DNA of 64,000 nucleotides from Butyrivibrio sp. YAB3001 (GCF_900112195.1 NZ_FOKR01000018.1:31728-95727); one strand, 5' to 3'. Shown: positions 8,271 through 17,526, counted from the first letter of the stretch. The notes: generated by a model from the sequence alone, not told the origin. Program-made: numbers and translations.

Positions 8271-9707
8271 CTATATTGTCATCGCCATACCAATTATAAG
8301 GTAGATATATGGCGTGGATGTCAATTGTGCAAAAGAAACCTGATTATAAACAAAATAAGAGATTATCGGGAGTGCGTAGATTATAGCTGCGCTCTCCCTT
8401 TTTCTTGCCTTTATAAGCTTTATCAAAATACTTATAAAAAGCCCTAAATACAAAAACGCTCCAAGAATCCCTCTTTCAATCAGTATAGTAAAAAGTTCAC
8501 AGTGCGAATTTGTAAGAGCGCTTCCGCCAAAAGCATCTATAAATAATCCCTTTAATTCTTCATTTTCCAAGGCATATACATAAAGGCAGTCCTGTCCAAT
8601 TCCGACAAATCTCTGCCATCCGGAAAATCCCTCAAATACCCTGGCACTCAATCTAAGGATCAGACCTCTTCCGTTTCCAAAACTATCACTAAAATTATTG
8701 AGCAAAAAGAATATTGCTGTAGCAGCCCCTGATATCATTCCAATAGAGTATATTCTTTTTGTGAGTTTTTCACTATATTCTACGTTTATTTCTTCAAATA
8801 ATCTTAAGAGGCTGTAAGCAAAAAATGCCACAGCAATCAGCACAAGTCCGACATGTTTTTCGCACAGACCTATGAGAATATTGTTTTCATAATTATATTT
8901 TTTATGGAAAAAGAGTAATAGAATATCAACTATTGTCATTGATATTCCAAGAATCAATAACTGAATTAGAAATCTTTTTATAGCTTCTCTGTCAGATAAT
9001 GAACACCATAAAAGCAGCAGGTAGGAAGACATAATAATAAGGGCTGCTCCATTACTTCCTTGTATTAAAAGTGCTATCAGACCTGCTATTGTATAACCCC
9101 CGCTAATAAAAAAATTCATTGAGAATTCTTTTTGAATATACATGATACCTATTCCAACAGGAACCCATATAGACAAATATCCGGAAAACCATCCTATATT
9201 TCCAAGAGTAGCCAAAAATGAGGGATTCTTTCCTTCAATTGCAAATGGGTAATTTCCGAAGCGATTAAGTATAGATAAAATAAATTCCAAGAATGGAATT
9301 ATCATTACAATATAAAAAATAAGCTTTCCTTGTCTTTTCCACTTTCTAAAAAAGAAGCAAAAAGCAAGGCTCATAATTGTTGAAAATAGACCGGTTCTCC
9401 AGCCTTCATAGCCCCAAAATGCTGTTTTCTTATCAATTGAAAACATATATGTTATCAGACAAGACACCAAAGTTCCATAAAAAAAATACTGAGCTGTCGT
9501 TAATTTTTCAGAATTTTTGCATTGTTCTTTCCGCTTATTTTTTACATACTCATAAACATACCCAGTCAAAAATATTATAAAAAAAGGTATGCTCAGCGCA
9601 AAATAACATTTAGCTTTTGCCTCTCCAAGGTTATAATACCCCGACTTCATATAAAGCGGAAGAACTGTACAAAGCAAAATAGCATATAATGAAAAAAGAT
9701 ACTGCAT
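8271..9707 (-). CDS. O-antigen ligase / polymerase-like membrane protein (Wzy/WaaL superfamily)
   Basis: The 478-residue protein is hydrophobic throughout, with about 10-12 membrane segments and a long loop (residues about 325-395) holding GWQRFVGIGQDCLYVYALEN and SHCELFTILIERGILGA. The xHxE(L/F)xxIxxExGxxG pattern after the loop is diagnostic for the O-antigen ligase (PF04932) group, which moves or polymerises lipid-linked glycans on the outer face of the membrane. In a Gram-positive cell the acceptor would be a surface polysaccharide or teichoic-type polymer. Start ATG 9707 lies 2 bases after the preceding pseudouridine synthase gene, with GAGG 8 bases upstream, so the two are translated from one mRNA. 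Confidence 0.82.
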   Translation of the reverse strand: MQYLFSLYAILLCTVLPLYMKSGYYNLGEAKAKCYFALSIPFFIIFLTGYVYEYVKNKRKEQCKNSEKLTTAQYFFYGTLVSCLITYMFSIDKKTAFWGYEGWRTGLFSTIMSLAFCFFFRKWKRQGKLIFYIVMIIPFLEFILSILNRFGNYPFAIEGKNPSFLATLGNIGWFSGYLSIWVPVGIGIMYIQKEFSMNFFISGGYTIAGLIALLIQGSNGAALIIMSSYLLLLWCSLSDREAIKRFLIQLLILGISMTIVDILLLFFHKKYNYENNILIGLCEKHVGLVLIAVAFFAYSLLRLFEEINVEYSEKLTKRIYSIGMISGAATAIFFLLNNFSDSFGNGRGLILRLSARVFEGFSGWQRFVGIGQDCLYVYALENEELKGLFIDAFGGSALTNSHCELFTILIERGILGAFLYLGLFISILIKLIKARKRESAAIIYALPIISYFVYNQVSFAQLTSTPYIYLIIGMAMTI

Positions 9708-9709
9708 TC

Positions 9710-10477
9710 TTATACCTCGAGATACCGCCTGATAAATGTATTATCAGGAACAATCTCAAATTCCATTCTCTTTTTGGTGGACGGATGCTTTAACTCAAAT
9801 CTGTAACTGACAAGACAGACACTGTTTATACCTCTAGCTTCTGAATAAGCCTTTGATGCCTCCGTCGGATACTTATTATCGCCCAGGATCGGATGTCCTA
9901 TATTTGCAAGCTGTACTCTTATCTGATGAAAGCGACCCGTTATCAGCTTTATTCTTAAAAGAGTTTCCTCTTCGCCCCTTGCAACAACTTCATAGTTTAA
10001 CTTTGCTTTCTTTATATCTCCTGCGATTATTCTTATCTTTTCGCCATTATCCCCTGTTATGCAGTTGTCCTTGCAGTTATTTTTCTCTTCTTCAGAAACA
10101 ACTCTTGCCAAGCCATCTTCAGTCCTTGCAAGATAGTTTTCTAAACATCCTTCATTTTCTTCTATCACGCCATGGCATAGTGCATAGTAATATTTCTGAG
10201 TAGTTCTGTTTTTTATCTGTGCCGATATATCTGTAGCTGCTTTCTTTGTTTTTGCAAGGATAAGGACTCCCTCCACCGGCTGGTCCAATCTGTGAACAGT
10301 TACAACATATGCAGGTTTTCCGGTAGCTTTTTTGTCCTTATTTTTACGACTAAGATAATTTCTTGCTGCGCTGACCACATCCATGTTGTAGGCTCTTGCC
10401 CCTTCAGTTGCAATACCAGCCGGCTTGTGGCAGACAAGAATATCTTCATCTTCATAAATGTACTTAATTTCTTTCAT
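9710..10477 (-). CDS. RluA-family pseudouridine synthase
   Basis: The 255-residue protein isomerises uridine to pseudouridine in rRNA or tRNA. The catalytic Asp is in VHRLDQPVEGVL (family consensus HRLDxxTSG; here Q and PVEG are variants). Further family motifs are YEDEDILVCHKPAG at the N-terminus, KYYYALCHG, and TGRFHQIRVQLANIGHPILGDNKYP. No S4 domain is present, so it is closest to the short RluA-like group (YhcT/RluD-like catalytic module only). Specific target base unknown. It shares a transcript with the O-antigen-ligase-like gene and is separated from the upstream regulator by a strong terminator. Confidence 0.9.
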   Translation of the reverse strand: MKEIKYIYEDEDILVCHKPAGIATEGARAYNMDVVSAARNYLSRKNKDKKATGKPAYVVTVHRLDQPVEGVLILAKTKKAATDISAQIKNRTTQKYYYALCHGVIEENEGCLENYLARTEDGLARVVSEEEKNNCKDNCITGDNGEKIRIIAGDIKKAKLNYEVVARGEEETLLRIKLITGRFHQIRVQLANIGHPILGDNKYPTEASKAYSEARGINSVCLVSYRFELKHPSTKKRMEFEIVPDNTFIRRYLEV

Positions 10478-10489
10478 TATAATTCCTCA

Positions 10490-10526
10490 AAAAACTCCTA
10501 TCCAGCTATCAACCGGACAGGAGTTC
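10490..10526 (-). terminator. intrinsic terminator after the two-component operon
   Basis: Read on the minus strand, AACTCCTGTCC and GGATAGGAGTT form an 11-bp stem (one G-U pair) with an 11-base loop followed by TTTT. It begins four bases after the response-regulator stop codon and separates it from the RluA gene. Confidence 0.85.
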
Positions 10527-10529
10527 CTA

Positions 10530-11215
10530 TCATACTTTAAATCTGTAACCAACACCCCAGATAGTTTCTATATACTGCGGATTTGATGTGTCATATTCAA
10601 TTTTCTCACGGATTTTCTTGATATGCACTGTAACTGTCGCAATATCTCCGATTGAATCCATGTTCCATATTTTCCTGAAAAGTTCTTCCTTGGTAAATAC
10701 GTGGTTTGGATTCTCTGCAAGGAAAGTAAGAAGATCAAACTCTTTGGTTGTGAAGCTCTTTTCCTCATCATCCACATATACTCTTCTTGCAGTCTTATCG
10801 ATCTTAAGGCCTCTGATTTCAACAAAATCATTGTTCTCATGGCCTGAACCAACAAGTCTAGAATATCTTGCCATATGTGCTTTAACCCTTGCAACAAGTT
10901 CTGAAGGGCTGAAAGGCTTTGTGATATAATCGTCAGCACCAAGTCCCAGGCCTCTTATCTTATCGATATCATCTTTTTTTGCTGATACCATAAGAATCGG
11001 AACATCCTTTTTTTCTCGTATGTGTTTACATACTTCAAATCCATCCCCGGTAACATAAGGTCAAGAATTACCAGGTCAAATTCCTCAGCCAACGCGGTTT
11101 CAAGACCTGCATCACCAGTGTTCTCAATCTTAACTTCAAAGTCGCTTAATTCAAGATAATCCTTTTCAAGATCAGCAATAGCCTCTTCGTCCTCAACAAT
11201 AAGAATTCTACTCAT
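10530..11215 (-). pseudogene. OmpR-family response regulator broken by a frameshift
   Basis: Two overlapping frames together make one normal regulator. The first (ATG 11215) gives the receiver start with E8/D9 and phospho-acceptor D52 in VILDLMLPGMD; after that its frame gives nonsense. The second frame, down to the stop at 10530, gives MVSAKK, KPFSPSELVARVKAHMARY and a complete winged helix ending WGVGYRFKV. The break lies at 11041-11048. Restoring one GGAT unit, so that GGATGGAT becomes three units, rebuilds the family-typical LPGMDGFEVCKHIREKKDVP. The loss is therefore 4 bases, by slippage or as a sequence error. A T7 run (A7 on the coding strand, 11008-11014) follows and is a further possible slip site. 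The kinase gene upstream is intact. Confidence 0.88.
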
Positions 11216-11258
11216 ACACGTCCTTTACCTTTCTTTAGTATAGTTCTGCGTGCAACAT

Positions 11259-12773
11259 TTAGTTTGCTTGATGTTCTACTGTAACTGCTTCCTGAGTGTC
11301 TGCATACTCAACATATTTACGTAATACAAAGTGCATGCAGGTTCCTTCTCCCTCATGGCTTGTAGCCCAAATATAGCCGCCATGATCTTCGATGATCTTT
11401 TTAACAATTGATAGACCAATTCCACTTCCTCCCTGCTTGGAGTTTCTGGAAGCATCTGTTCTGTAAAATCTGTCGAAAATATTAGGTATATCTGCCTGTG
11501 CAATTCCTTTACCGTTATCTTCCAGTTCTACTCTTATGGAATCAATCTCATCCAAAATCCTGATATCGATCTGGCCGGAGCCGTCGTCTCTATCAAGATA
11601 TTTAACACTATTACTTACTACGTTATTGATTACTCTCTTTATCTGTTCCGGGTCTGCAACAATCTGTGTATCCGGTGCTGTAAGATTAGAGTAATTAAGT
11701 TTTATTGATTTACTTTCAAGATCTGCACCGATTTCTTCAATACAGTCCCCAAAATAATCTCCTACATTCAACCTTATAAAATTATAAGGAATTCTGTTAT
11801 TATCAATACTTGAATATAAAGTCAACTCATTTATAAGGTTATTCATATCATTAGCCTTGTTATAAATGATTCTGACATATTTCATCTGTTTCTCAGGATT
11901 ATCAGCTACTCCCTCAAGGAGACCTTGTGAATAACCCTTTATCGCAGTGATAGGCGTCTTTAGATCGTGGGAGATATTACTGATAAGCTCTTTATTCTGC
12001 TTTTCTCTCTCTATCTTTTCCTCAGCTGATTCCTTAAGCCTAAGTCTCATATCCTCGTAGTTACGATACATGGCTCCGATCTCGCCTTTTTCCTTGACAT
12101 CAGTCGGAAGCATATAATCGAAGTTACCATCCTGAATATGCTGCATTGCAATATTAAGTTCATCTATCGGCTTAAAGAAACTGTTTCCTATCCACGTTGT
12201 CAGCAATAAGCTTGTGATAAGAAGAATAACGATTATCGCTATTCCCATATAAATGAATAGTGATGCTGTTAAAACTGTCCTTATTCCGGAAATAATGTAA
12301 ATACTCCATCTGTCTCCAGTAGAAAGGCCATAATCAAGCTGCTTAACCAAATGCTTGGAAGCAGTGTAATATATTCCGTTAATATCCGTACCATACCCTG
12401 GAAGTTCACCTATTACTTCATATGCCCGATTAAGATTAGCTGCGTAAAAAATCGAACCATTTTTTACAATTAACAGATATGAATACTTTGATGCAAGTTC
12501 TCTATCAATCTTCTCTAAAAAAAGTCTGTCTTCTAAAACATATGGATCTAAGGTCAATGCTACTTCTATTTCAGTTGTAACAACATCTGCCATATTTGCA
12601 AAAGATTCACTGGGATCTGAAACCATGCTGTAATCAAATCCCTTTGATAATTCATTTAGCTTTTGCTGATATACCAGATATCTTCCTAGCGCAAAAAATG
12701 TACCAATCGCTAGTATGATGGGAATAACGACTATTGCCAATGAAGTAATTAAAAGCTTAGTACGAAAACGCAT
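11259..12773 (-). CDS. HAMP-containing sensor histidine kinase
   Basis: The 504-residue kinase has TM1 at about residues 8-30, an extracellular sensor region of about 130 residues, TM2 at about 170-195, a HAMP domain (FFKPIDELNIAMQHIQDGNF), a HisKA domain with phospho-accepting H269 in NISHDLKTPITAIKGY, and a full HATPase domain: N box VSNSVKYL, G1 DNGKGIA, F box FDRFYRTD, G2 GGSGIGLSIV. All catalytic boxes are intact. It precedes the frameshifted response regulator by 43 bases in the same operon, so as sequenced its output partner is missing. Start at ATG 12773 follows GGGGGG. Confidence 0.95.
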   Translation of the reverse strand: MRFRTKLLITSLAIVVIPIILAIGTFFALGRYLVYQQKLNELSKGFDYSMVSDPSESFANMADVVTTEIEVALTLDPYVLEDRLFLEKIDRELASKYSYLLIVKNGSIFYAANLNRAYEVIGELPGYGTDINGIYYTASKHLVKQLDYGLSTGDRWSIYIISGIRTVLTASLFIYMGIAIIVILLITSLLLTTWIGNSFFKPIDELNIAMQHIQDGNFDYMLPTDVKEKGEIGAMYRNYEDMRLRLKESAEEKIEREKQNKELISNISHDLKTPITAIKGYSQGLLEGVADNPEKQMKYVRIIYNKANDMNNLINELTLYSSIDNNRIPYNFIRLNVGDYFGDCIEEIGADLESKSIKLNYSNLTAPDTQIVADPEQIKRVINNVVSNSVKYLDRDDGSGQIDIRILDEIDSIRVELEDNGKGIAQADIPNIFDRFYRTDASRNSKQGGSGIGLSIVKKIIEDHGGYIWATSHEGEGTCMHFVLRKYVEYADTQEAVTVEHQAN

Positions 12774-13158
12774 TTATTCCCCCCTATGCTGTAATATCCA
12801 GCAAGGTATTATGTGCAAAATGTCCATACCCCTAACATAAGTATATCATAAAAATGTAACAGATTGTTAATACGTTATTTCTTATTAAATTATATTTTAG
12901 TAATTTTCAATTTTTTTAAATTTTTTATCTTATATAGATATATTTTATATATCGGCTAGTTTTATACGAAAATAAAGAGACCGTATTGTCATCTCAATTT
13001 GTAATCAAGATGACACTGCAGTCTCTGTTTATTATCTTATATATTCTTGGATTTGAAACTCAAGCCTGTACTCAAATAAGTCATTTGAAGTCAATTACTT
13101 TAAATGCCTATTTGCTTACTCATTCAATGTTGCACAAAAATGCATTATATTTCCATAA
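12774..13158. other. intergenic region: kinase promoter area and pgi 3' region
   Basis: This 385-base gap holds the AT-rich upstream region of the kinase gene (12774-12970) and a long hairpin at 12976-13026. The 132 bases between that hairpin and the pgi stop carry no ORF or repeat I can support. Confidence 0.5.
12971..13026 (-). terminator. long hairpin terminator downstream of pgi
   Basis: AGAGAC (12976-12981) pairs with GTCTCT (13021-13026) and TGTCATC (12987-12993) with GATGACA (13009-13015), with a symmetric 5x5 internal loop. On the minus strand the stem is followed by TTTATTTTC. It lies 132 bases after the pgi stop, so the pgi mRNA would have a long 3' untranslated end. Confidence 0.6.
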
Positions 13159-14739
13159 TCAAATGTTCAAAAGTTTGCTGTACTCAGCAAGTGCTCCATC
13201 TGTCTCATGTGCAAGAACTTTCTTTGCAAGAACTTTACCAAGCTGAACGCCTTCCTGGTCAAAGCTGTTGATATTCCATACAAAGCCCTGGAACATGACC
13301 TTGTTCTCGAAGTGTGCAAGAAGTGCGCCAAGTGACTTAGGATCAAGCTCATCTCCAATAATAATACTTGAAGGTCTTCCACCCTTGAAGTTCTTGTTAA
13401 GGTTATCATCCTTCTTTCCGCAGGCAAAAGCTACAATCTGAGCAGCTACATTAGCACAGAGTTTCTGCTGGCTTGTGCTGTCCTGGATATTAACGTCATT
13501 CTGAAGCTGACTGTTCTTAAATCCAATGAACTGGAGCGGAATAATATCTGTTCCCTGGTGAAGGAGCTGATAGAATGAATGCTGTCCGTTTGTTCCTGGC
13601 TCACCAAAGATAACAGGACCAGTTACATAGTTTATAGGATCACCAAAACGGTTTACGCTCTTACCGTTTGATTCCATATCAAGCTGCTGAAGATGTGCAG
13701 GGAAACGGCTAAGTCCCTGAGAATATGGAAGAACTGCTGTGCTGCCATAACCAAGGATATTTCTCTCATAAACACCGATCATTGCATCGAGCATTGCAGG
13801 ATTCTTGAGCAAATCTTTGTTGGTTGCAAGCTTATCTTCTTCTGCTGCTCCATCAAGGAACTGAGCAAATACTTCTGGTCCGAATGCAAGTGAAAGAACT
13901 GCTCCGCCAACGCCTGAAGTTGAAGAATAACGTCCACCGATATAATCATCCATGAAGAAAGCTTCAAGGTAGTTATCACTCTTTGCAAGTGGTGAAGTCT
14001 CTGATGTTACAGCTATCATATGCTTTGAAGCATCAAGACCTGCCTTCTTAAGTGCGTCTGTTACAAAAGACTCGTTTGTAAGTGTTTCAAGAGTTGTTCC
14101 AGACTTAGAAACAAGAATAAAGATAGAATGTGCAACATCTACTGAATTAAGAACTGCAGATGCGTCATCAGGATCTACATTACTGATGAACTTTGCTTCC
14201 ATTTTGAAATTGCCTGTTCTCTTTGCCCAGTTCTCAAGTGCAAGATACATAGCTCTTGGGCCAAGATCAGAACCACCGATACCTATCTGAACAACAGTTG
14301 TGAATTTCTCTCCCTTTGCATTTGCAATCTCACCTGAGTGAACTTTATTTGCAAAGTCAGCAATTCTCTTCTGTTCCTTAACATAAAACTCGCGCTTATC
14401 TACACCATCAGCTACAACCTTTTCTCCAAGCTGGCCTCTGGTAAGCTGATGAAGAACCATTCTCTTTTCACCAGTATTGATCACTTCTCCATTGTAAAGA
14501 GCTTCATACTTTTCAACGAGCTGTGCCTCAGATGCAAGTTCTGAAAGTGCTGAAAGAACATTGTCATCAACCTCTTTAGCAGCATAGTTGAAAGCCATTC
14601 CTGCAGCCATAGGAACTGAATAGTTCTTAACTCTCTCCGCTCCGCCTTCGCCTGTCATAGCGCTTACAAGATCAACCTTTGCCACTTTTTTAAGCTCGTC
14701 ATAAGACTTAAGTGTGTCAAGATTATTCCAATTTACCAT
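13159..14739 (-). CDS. pgi: glucose-6-phosphate isomerase
   Basis: The enzyme interconverts glucose 6-phosphate and fructose 6-phosphate in glycolysis. The 526-residue protein has two SIS domains and clear family motifs: VQIGIGGSDLGPRAMYLAL, SKSGTTLETLTNE, the DYIGGRYSSTSGVGG loop, the catalytic Glu region MESNGKSVNR, GEPGTNGQHSFYQLLHQG with the ring-opening His, and the Lys in QEGVQLGKVLAKK. Start ATG 14739 follows AGGAGG by 8 bases. It is flanked by its own promoter candidate and a downstream hairpin, so it is probably monocistronic. Confidence 0.97.
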   Translation of the reverse strand: MVNWNNLDTLKSYDELKKVAKVDLVSAMTGEGGAERVKNYSVPMAAGMAFNYAAKEVDDNVLSALSELASEAQLVEKYEALYNGEVINTGEKRMVLHQLTRGQLGEKVVADGVDKREFYVKEQKRIADFANKVHSGEIANAKGEKFTTVVQIGIGGSDLGPRAMYLALENWAKRTGNFKMEAKFISNVDPDDASAVLNSVDVAHSIFILVSKSGTTLETLTNESFVTDALKKAGLDASKHMIAVTSETSPLAKSDNYLEAFFMDDYIGGRYSSTSGVGGAVLSLAFGPEVFAQFLDGAAEEDKLATNKDLLKNPAMLDAMIGVYERNILGYGSTAVLPYSQGLSRFPAHLQQLDMESNGKSVNRFGDPINYVTGPVIFGEPGTNGQHSFYQLLHQGTDIIPLQFIGFKNSQLQNDVNIQDSTSQQKLCANVAAQIVAFACGKKDDNLNKNFKGGRPSSIIIGDELDPKSLGALLAHFENKVMFQGFVWNINSFDQEGVQLGKVLAKKVLAHETDGALAEYSKLLNI

Positions 14740-14775
14740 CTTCTAGTCCTCCTGTGTGGTTCACGTTATGTAATT

Positions 14776-14805
14776 TATAAAAAAACGTATCCCGTGCCTT
14801 ATCAA
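14776..14805 (-). promoter_or_regulatory. candidate promoter of pgi
   Basis: On the minus strand TTGATA (14800-14805) and TTTATA (14776-14781) are separated by 18 bases, 37 bases upstream of the pgi start. The match is moderate. Confidence 0.4.
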
Positions 14806-14850
14806 GTGTACCATTCATAAATTGTCTGTGCAATTCCATAGAACTTAATA

Positions 14851-15546
14851 TCACAAAGATTTCAAAAGCTCCATAGTTACTGCGGCACAATCTTTGGCTG
14901 CTTTATTTTCAAATTCGACGTAATCTTTTATCTCGCTTCCGTCTGCTTTATCTGAAATTGCGCGGATAATAAGAAATGGAATATTATTGAGGAAACATGC
15001 CTGAGCAATTCCTGCTCCTTCCATCTCTGTGCAAATTCCGGAAAAGTCTTTTATTATCGCATCTTTGACTTTTGGGTCACAAATAAACTGATCTCCGCTG
15101 CAAACTCTTCCTTCAAAAACCCCCAGATCAGGCGCTGCAATACTGATTGCTGCTTTTGCTTTACCTCTAAGTTCATCATCAGCCTTAAAAGACTGTACTC
15201 CAAGCTGCGGGATTTCTCCTTTTTTATAACCAAAAATAGTCGCATCCACATCATGGTAGCAGGCATCTGTTGAAAGAACTATATCTCCGATATTAATTCT
15301 TGCATCTAAAGAACCTGCAGCTCCTGTATTTATCACATGTGTAACTCCAAATGTATCCACAAGTATCTGAACACAGATACCTGCATTTACTTTACAGATT
15401 CCGCTTCTTACAACGACTACTTCTGTATTTCCGATTTTTCCTTCATAAAACTCCATGGAAGCTTTCTTAACAGTGTTTTTTACTTCCATATTTTTCTTGA
15501 GGGTTTCAACCTCGACTTCCATTGCTCCGATAATTCCGATTTTCAT
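14851..15546 (-). CDS. mtnN: 5'-methylthioadenosine/S-adenosylhomocysteine nucleosidase
   Basis: The 231-residue enzyme cleaves adenine from methylthioadenosine and S-adenosylhomocysteine, recycling the by-products of SAM use. Family motifs are MKIGIIGAMEVEVETL at the N-terminus, VVVVRSGICKVNAG, INTGAAGSLD, the GDQFI segment, EMEGAGIAQ and RAISDKADGS with the catalytic Asp. Length is standard. It follows an RpiR-type regulator by 41 bases on the same strand. Its product S-ribosylhomocysteine is the substrate of LuxS, encoded about 2 kb away in another operon. Confidence 0.96.
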   Translation of the reverse strand: MKIGIIGAMEVEVETLKKNMEVKNTVKKASMEFYEGKIGNTEVVVVRSGICKVNAGICVQILVDTFGVTHVINTGAAGSLDARINIGDIVLSTDACYHDVDATIFGYKKGEIPQLGVQSFKADDELRGKAKAAISIAAPDLGVFEGRVCSGDQFICDPKVKDAIIKDFSGICTEMEGAGIAQACFLNNIPFLIIRAISDKADGSEIKDYVEFENKAAKDCAAVTMELLKSL

Positions 15547-15587
15547 ACTATTCCCTTTATACTTTCTTTTTTATATTGATAGGCCTC

Positions 15588-16457
15588 TTATTCCCTGCCC
15601 GATTCATGGAATACTTCATAAGAATCATGAAGATAACCACGTATATTATCATAATCACGATTGGCAATAGCTGTATAGAGTGTATCAACCATAAAAAGCT
15701 GCGCAAATCTTGAACTTGTTACACCGCTTTTTTTATCAATTTCAGGAGAAGTTGTAAAAAGAACATAATCACATCCGGTAGTAAGAGGATTATTTCCGAG
15801 TTTAGTAACAGCAAGCGTTACTGCTTCCTTTTCTTTTGCAATGTTAAAAATCTGCATGATTTCTTTATTCTTAGCATTGTCGACAAAGAAAATTGCAACA
15901 TCATCAGGCCCAATCTGTGATACAGTCATCATGTTCATATGATGATCCTGATTGAATACCACATTATAGTGTATCCTAAGAAGTTTGCAGTAAAAATCAT
16001 ATGCAGCAACTCCGGCAGTACCAACACCGAAAACCTGAATCTGTCTGGCAGAAACTATCCGTGTGACAACCTCACTGAATGTCCCTGTATCAAACAATCT
16101 ATATGTTGTCTGAATCGCCTGGACACTGGTCGCGCAAATATTATCAGCTATCGACTGTAATGAAGTATACTCGTTCACATCCTTAAAAGCAATCTTGGGA
16201 CCGCCTTTATCTGCCTGCTGTAAAGATACATTTGCTTCTGAATAATAGGCATTTTTTAATTCTTTAAGGCCGGAATACCCTATAGCCTGAGCAAATCTTG
16301 TCCATGCAGCCTGAGTTGTTCCTGATAATCTCGCAAGTTCTTTTATCGGATACTGAAAAAGGTCATCCTTTCTCTCAAGAACAAAATCTGCAACCATTCT
16401 CTCTGCAGCCGGCAAATTGTCGTAACAGCTCTTAATCTTTTCACTGACAATGTTCAT
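15588..16457 (-). CDS. MurR/RpiR-family transcriptional regulator
   Basis: The 289-residue protein has an N-terminal RpiR helix-turn-helix (residues 1-77: LPAAERMVADFVLE, IKELARLSGTTQAAWTRFAQAIGY) and a C-terminal SIS sugar-phosphate-binding domain (about 120-255, with VFGVGTAGVAA and the AIFFVDNAKNKEI segment). Such proteins respond to phosphosugars. It is co-directional with mtnN and pgi and is close to pgi, so sugar-phosphate control of this region is possible but not shown. A 7-bp-arm palindrome at 16606-16625 lies 149 bases upstream. Confidence 0.9.
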   Translation of the reverse strand: MNIVSEKIKSCYDNLPAAERMVADFVLERKDDLFQYPIKELARLSGTTQAAWTRFAQAIGYSGLKELKNAYYSEANVSLQQADKGGPKIAFKDVNEYTSLQSIADNICATSVQAIQTTYRLFDTGTFSEVVTRIVSARQIQVFGVGTAGVAAYDFYCKLLRIHYNVVFNQDHHMNMMTVSQIGPDDVAIFFVDNAKNKEIMQIFNIAKEKEAVTLAVTKLGNNPLTTGCDYVLFTTSPEIDKKSGVTSSRFAQLFMVDTLYTAIANRDYDNIRGYLHDSYEVFHESGRE

Positions 16458-16605
16458 AAACGCTCTCCTATGAAATTAGCAAGCAATTGTCGCACTGAAC
16501 GGTATAACAGTTACATTAAATAACTGATCTGATATATTACATTTTCGCAATTAAACAATAAATTAAAAACGTAATATCAATTACATATTTAGTATACATT
16601 AAAAC

Positions 16606-16625
16606 TAATTTCAGTATCGAAATTA
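16606..16625. promoter_or_regulatory. candidate operator palindrome
   Basis: TAATTTC and GAAATTA are separated by AGTATC, upstream of the divergently transcribed RpiR-family gene and 12 bases before the -35 of the rubrerythrin promoter. The GAAA/TTTC core resembles that of RpiR-type operators, but in the converse order. Weak support. Confidence 0.35.
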
Positions 16626-16637
16626 ATTTTCAACAAT

Positions 16638-16666
16638 TTGAAAAGATACTATAAAATATTTATAAA
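16638..16666 (+). promoter_or_regulatory. promoter of the rubrerythrin gene
   Basis: TTGAAA (16638-16643), a 17-base spacer and TATAAA (16661-16666). Transcription from here gives an untranslated leader of about 130 bases. Confidence 0.55.
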
Positions 16667-16805
16667 GTGACCTCTATTTTTTGTCGTTCTATGGTATGCT
16701 ACTAGAAGTAGGAGTTTCTTTATATATTCTTATTTTCTTTTAAATATGGGCATTATTGTGCAAAGATTTGCACTTGGCGCATAGCGCAGGAAAGGAGACT
16801 AGATT

Positions 16806-17345
16806 ATGAAGTGGGTATGTCAGGTATGTGGTTACGTTCATGAAGGCGATCAGCCCCCGGAGGCTTGTCCTGTATGTAAAGCTCCCGCATCCAAATTCAC
16901 CAAACAGGCTGAAGATTTGGTATGGGCTGCAGAGCATGTTGTAGGAGTTGCAAAAGGAGCACCTGATGACATTATCGAGGACCTTCGTTCAAACTTTACC
17001 GGAGAGTGTTCAGAAGTTGGTATGTATCTTGCAATGAGCCGTCAGGCTTATCGTGAAGGCTATCCTGAAGTTGGCGATTATTATGCAAAGGCTGCCTGGG
17101 AAGAGGCTGAACATGCTGCTAAGTTCGCTGAACTTCTTGGCGAAGTTCTCACAGATTCAACCAAGAAGAATCTCGAGATGCGTGTAGATGCTGAGAACGG
17201 CGCAACTCAGGGCAAGTTCGATCTTGCAAAGAGAGCTAAAGCTCTTGATCTTGATGCAATTCATGATACAGTTCATGAGATGGCAAGAGACGAGGCAAGA
17301 CACGGCAAGGCATTCAAGGGACTTCTTGACAGATATTTTAAATAA
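16806..17345 (+). CDS. reverse rubrerythrin (NADH peroxidase-type)
   Basis: The 179-residue cytosolic protein has an N-terminal rubredoxin domain (CQVCGY at 5-10 and CPVCKAP at 22-28, four Cys for one iron) followed by a ferritin-like di-iron domain (residues about 55-175, with EEAEHAAKF and DEARHGKAF helices). This rubredoxin-first order is the reverse of classical rubrerythrin and matches the hydrogen-peroxide- and oxygen-detoxifying reverse rubrerythrins of Clostridium. The gene is alone, with an AAAGGAGA site and a downstream terminator. It suits an obligate anaerobe. Confidence 0.93.
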   Translation: MKWVCQVCGYVHEGDQPPEACPVCKAPASKFTKQAEDLVWAAEHVVGVAKGAPDDIIEDLRSNFTGECSEVGMYLAMSRQAYREGYPEVGDYYAKAAWEEAEHAAKFAELLGEVLTDSTKKNLEMRVDAENGATQGKFDLAKRAKALDLDAIHDTVHEMARDEARHGKAFKGLLDRYFK

Positions 17346-17429
17346 TAAAAACTCTATTAAATGCAAGTCAAATTGGCTTGTATAATATGCACTGAGTTCT
17401 TAAGAACGCTCAATCATTCTATAAACAAA

Positions 17430-17470
17430 AGAGAATCAATAGACAACTGTCCTTTGATTCTCTTTTTATT
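17430..17470. terminator. bidirectional terminator between rubrerythrin and luxS
   Basis: AGAGAATCAA (17430-17439) pairs with TTGATTCTCT (17454-17463), with A4 before and T5 after the stem, so it works for both convergent genes. Confidence 0.85.
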
Positions 17471-17526
17471 ATCGTTTATTCGTGTGTCGTAAAATTAAAA
17501 ACCTTTTTCCCTGTCATCACAAAATA

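Larger units (their letters stand above)
16458..16805. other. intergenic region between rpiR and rubrerythrin genes
   Basis: This 348-base AT-rich region holds the palindrome 16606-16625, the promoter 16638-16666, and two small hairpins close to the rubrerythrin start: GTGCAA/TTGCAC (16758-16773) and GCGC/GCGC (16777-16787). No classical PerR box was found. Confidence 0.5.

Noticed and set aside
8232..8447. Small Cys/Tyr-rich plus-strand frame at the end of the O-antigen-ligase-like gene
   Set aside because: Mostly antisense to a well-supported gene and no ribosome site.
16458..16805. PerR box in front of the reverse rubrerythrin
   Set aside because: No match to the classical TTATAATNATTATAA pattern; only an unrelated TAATTTC/GAAATTA palindrome is present.
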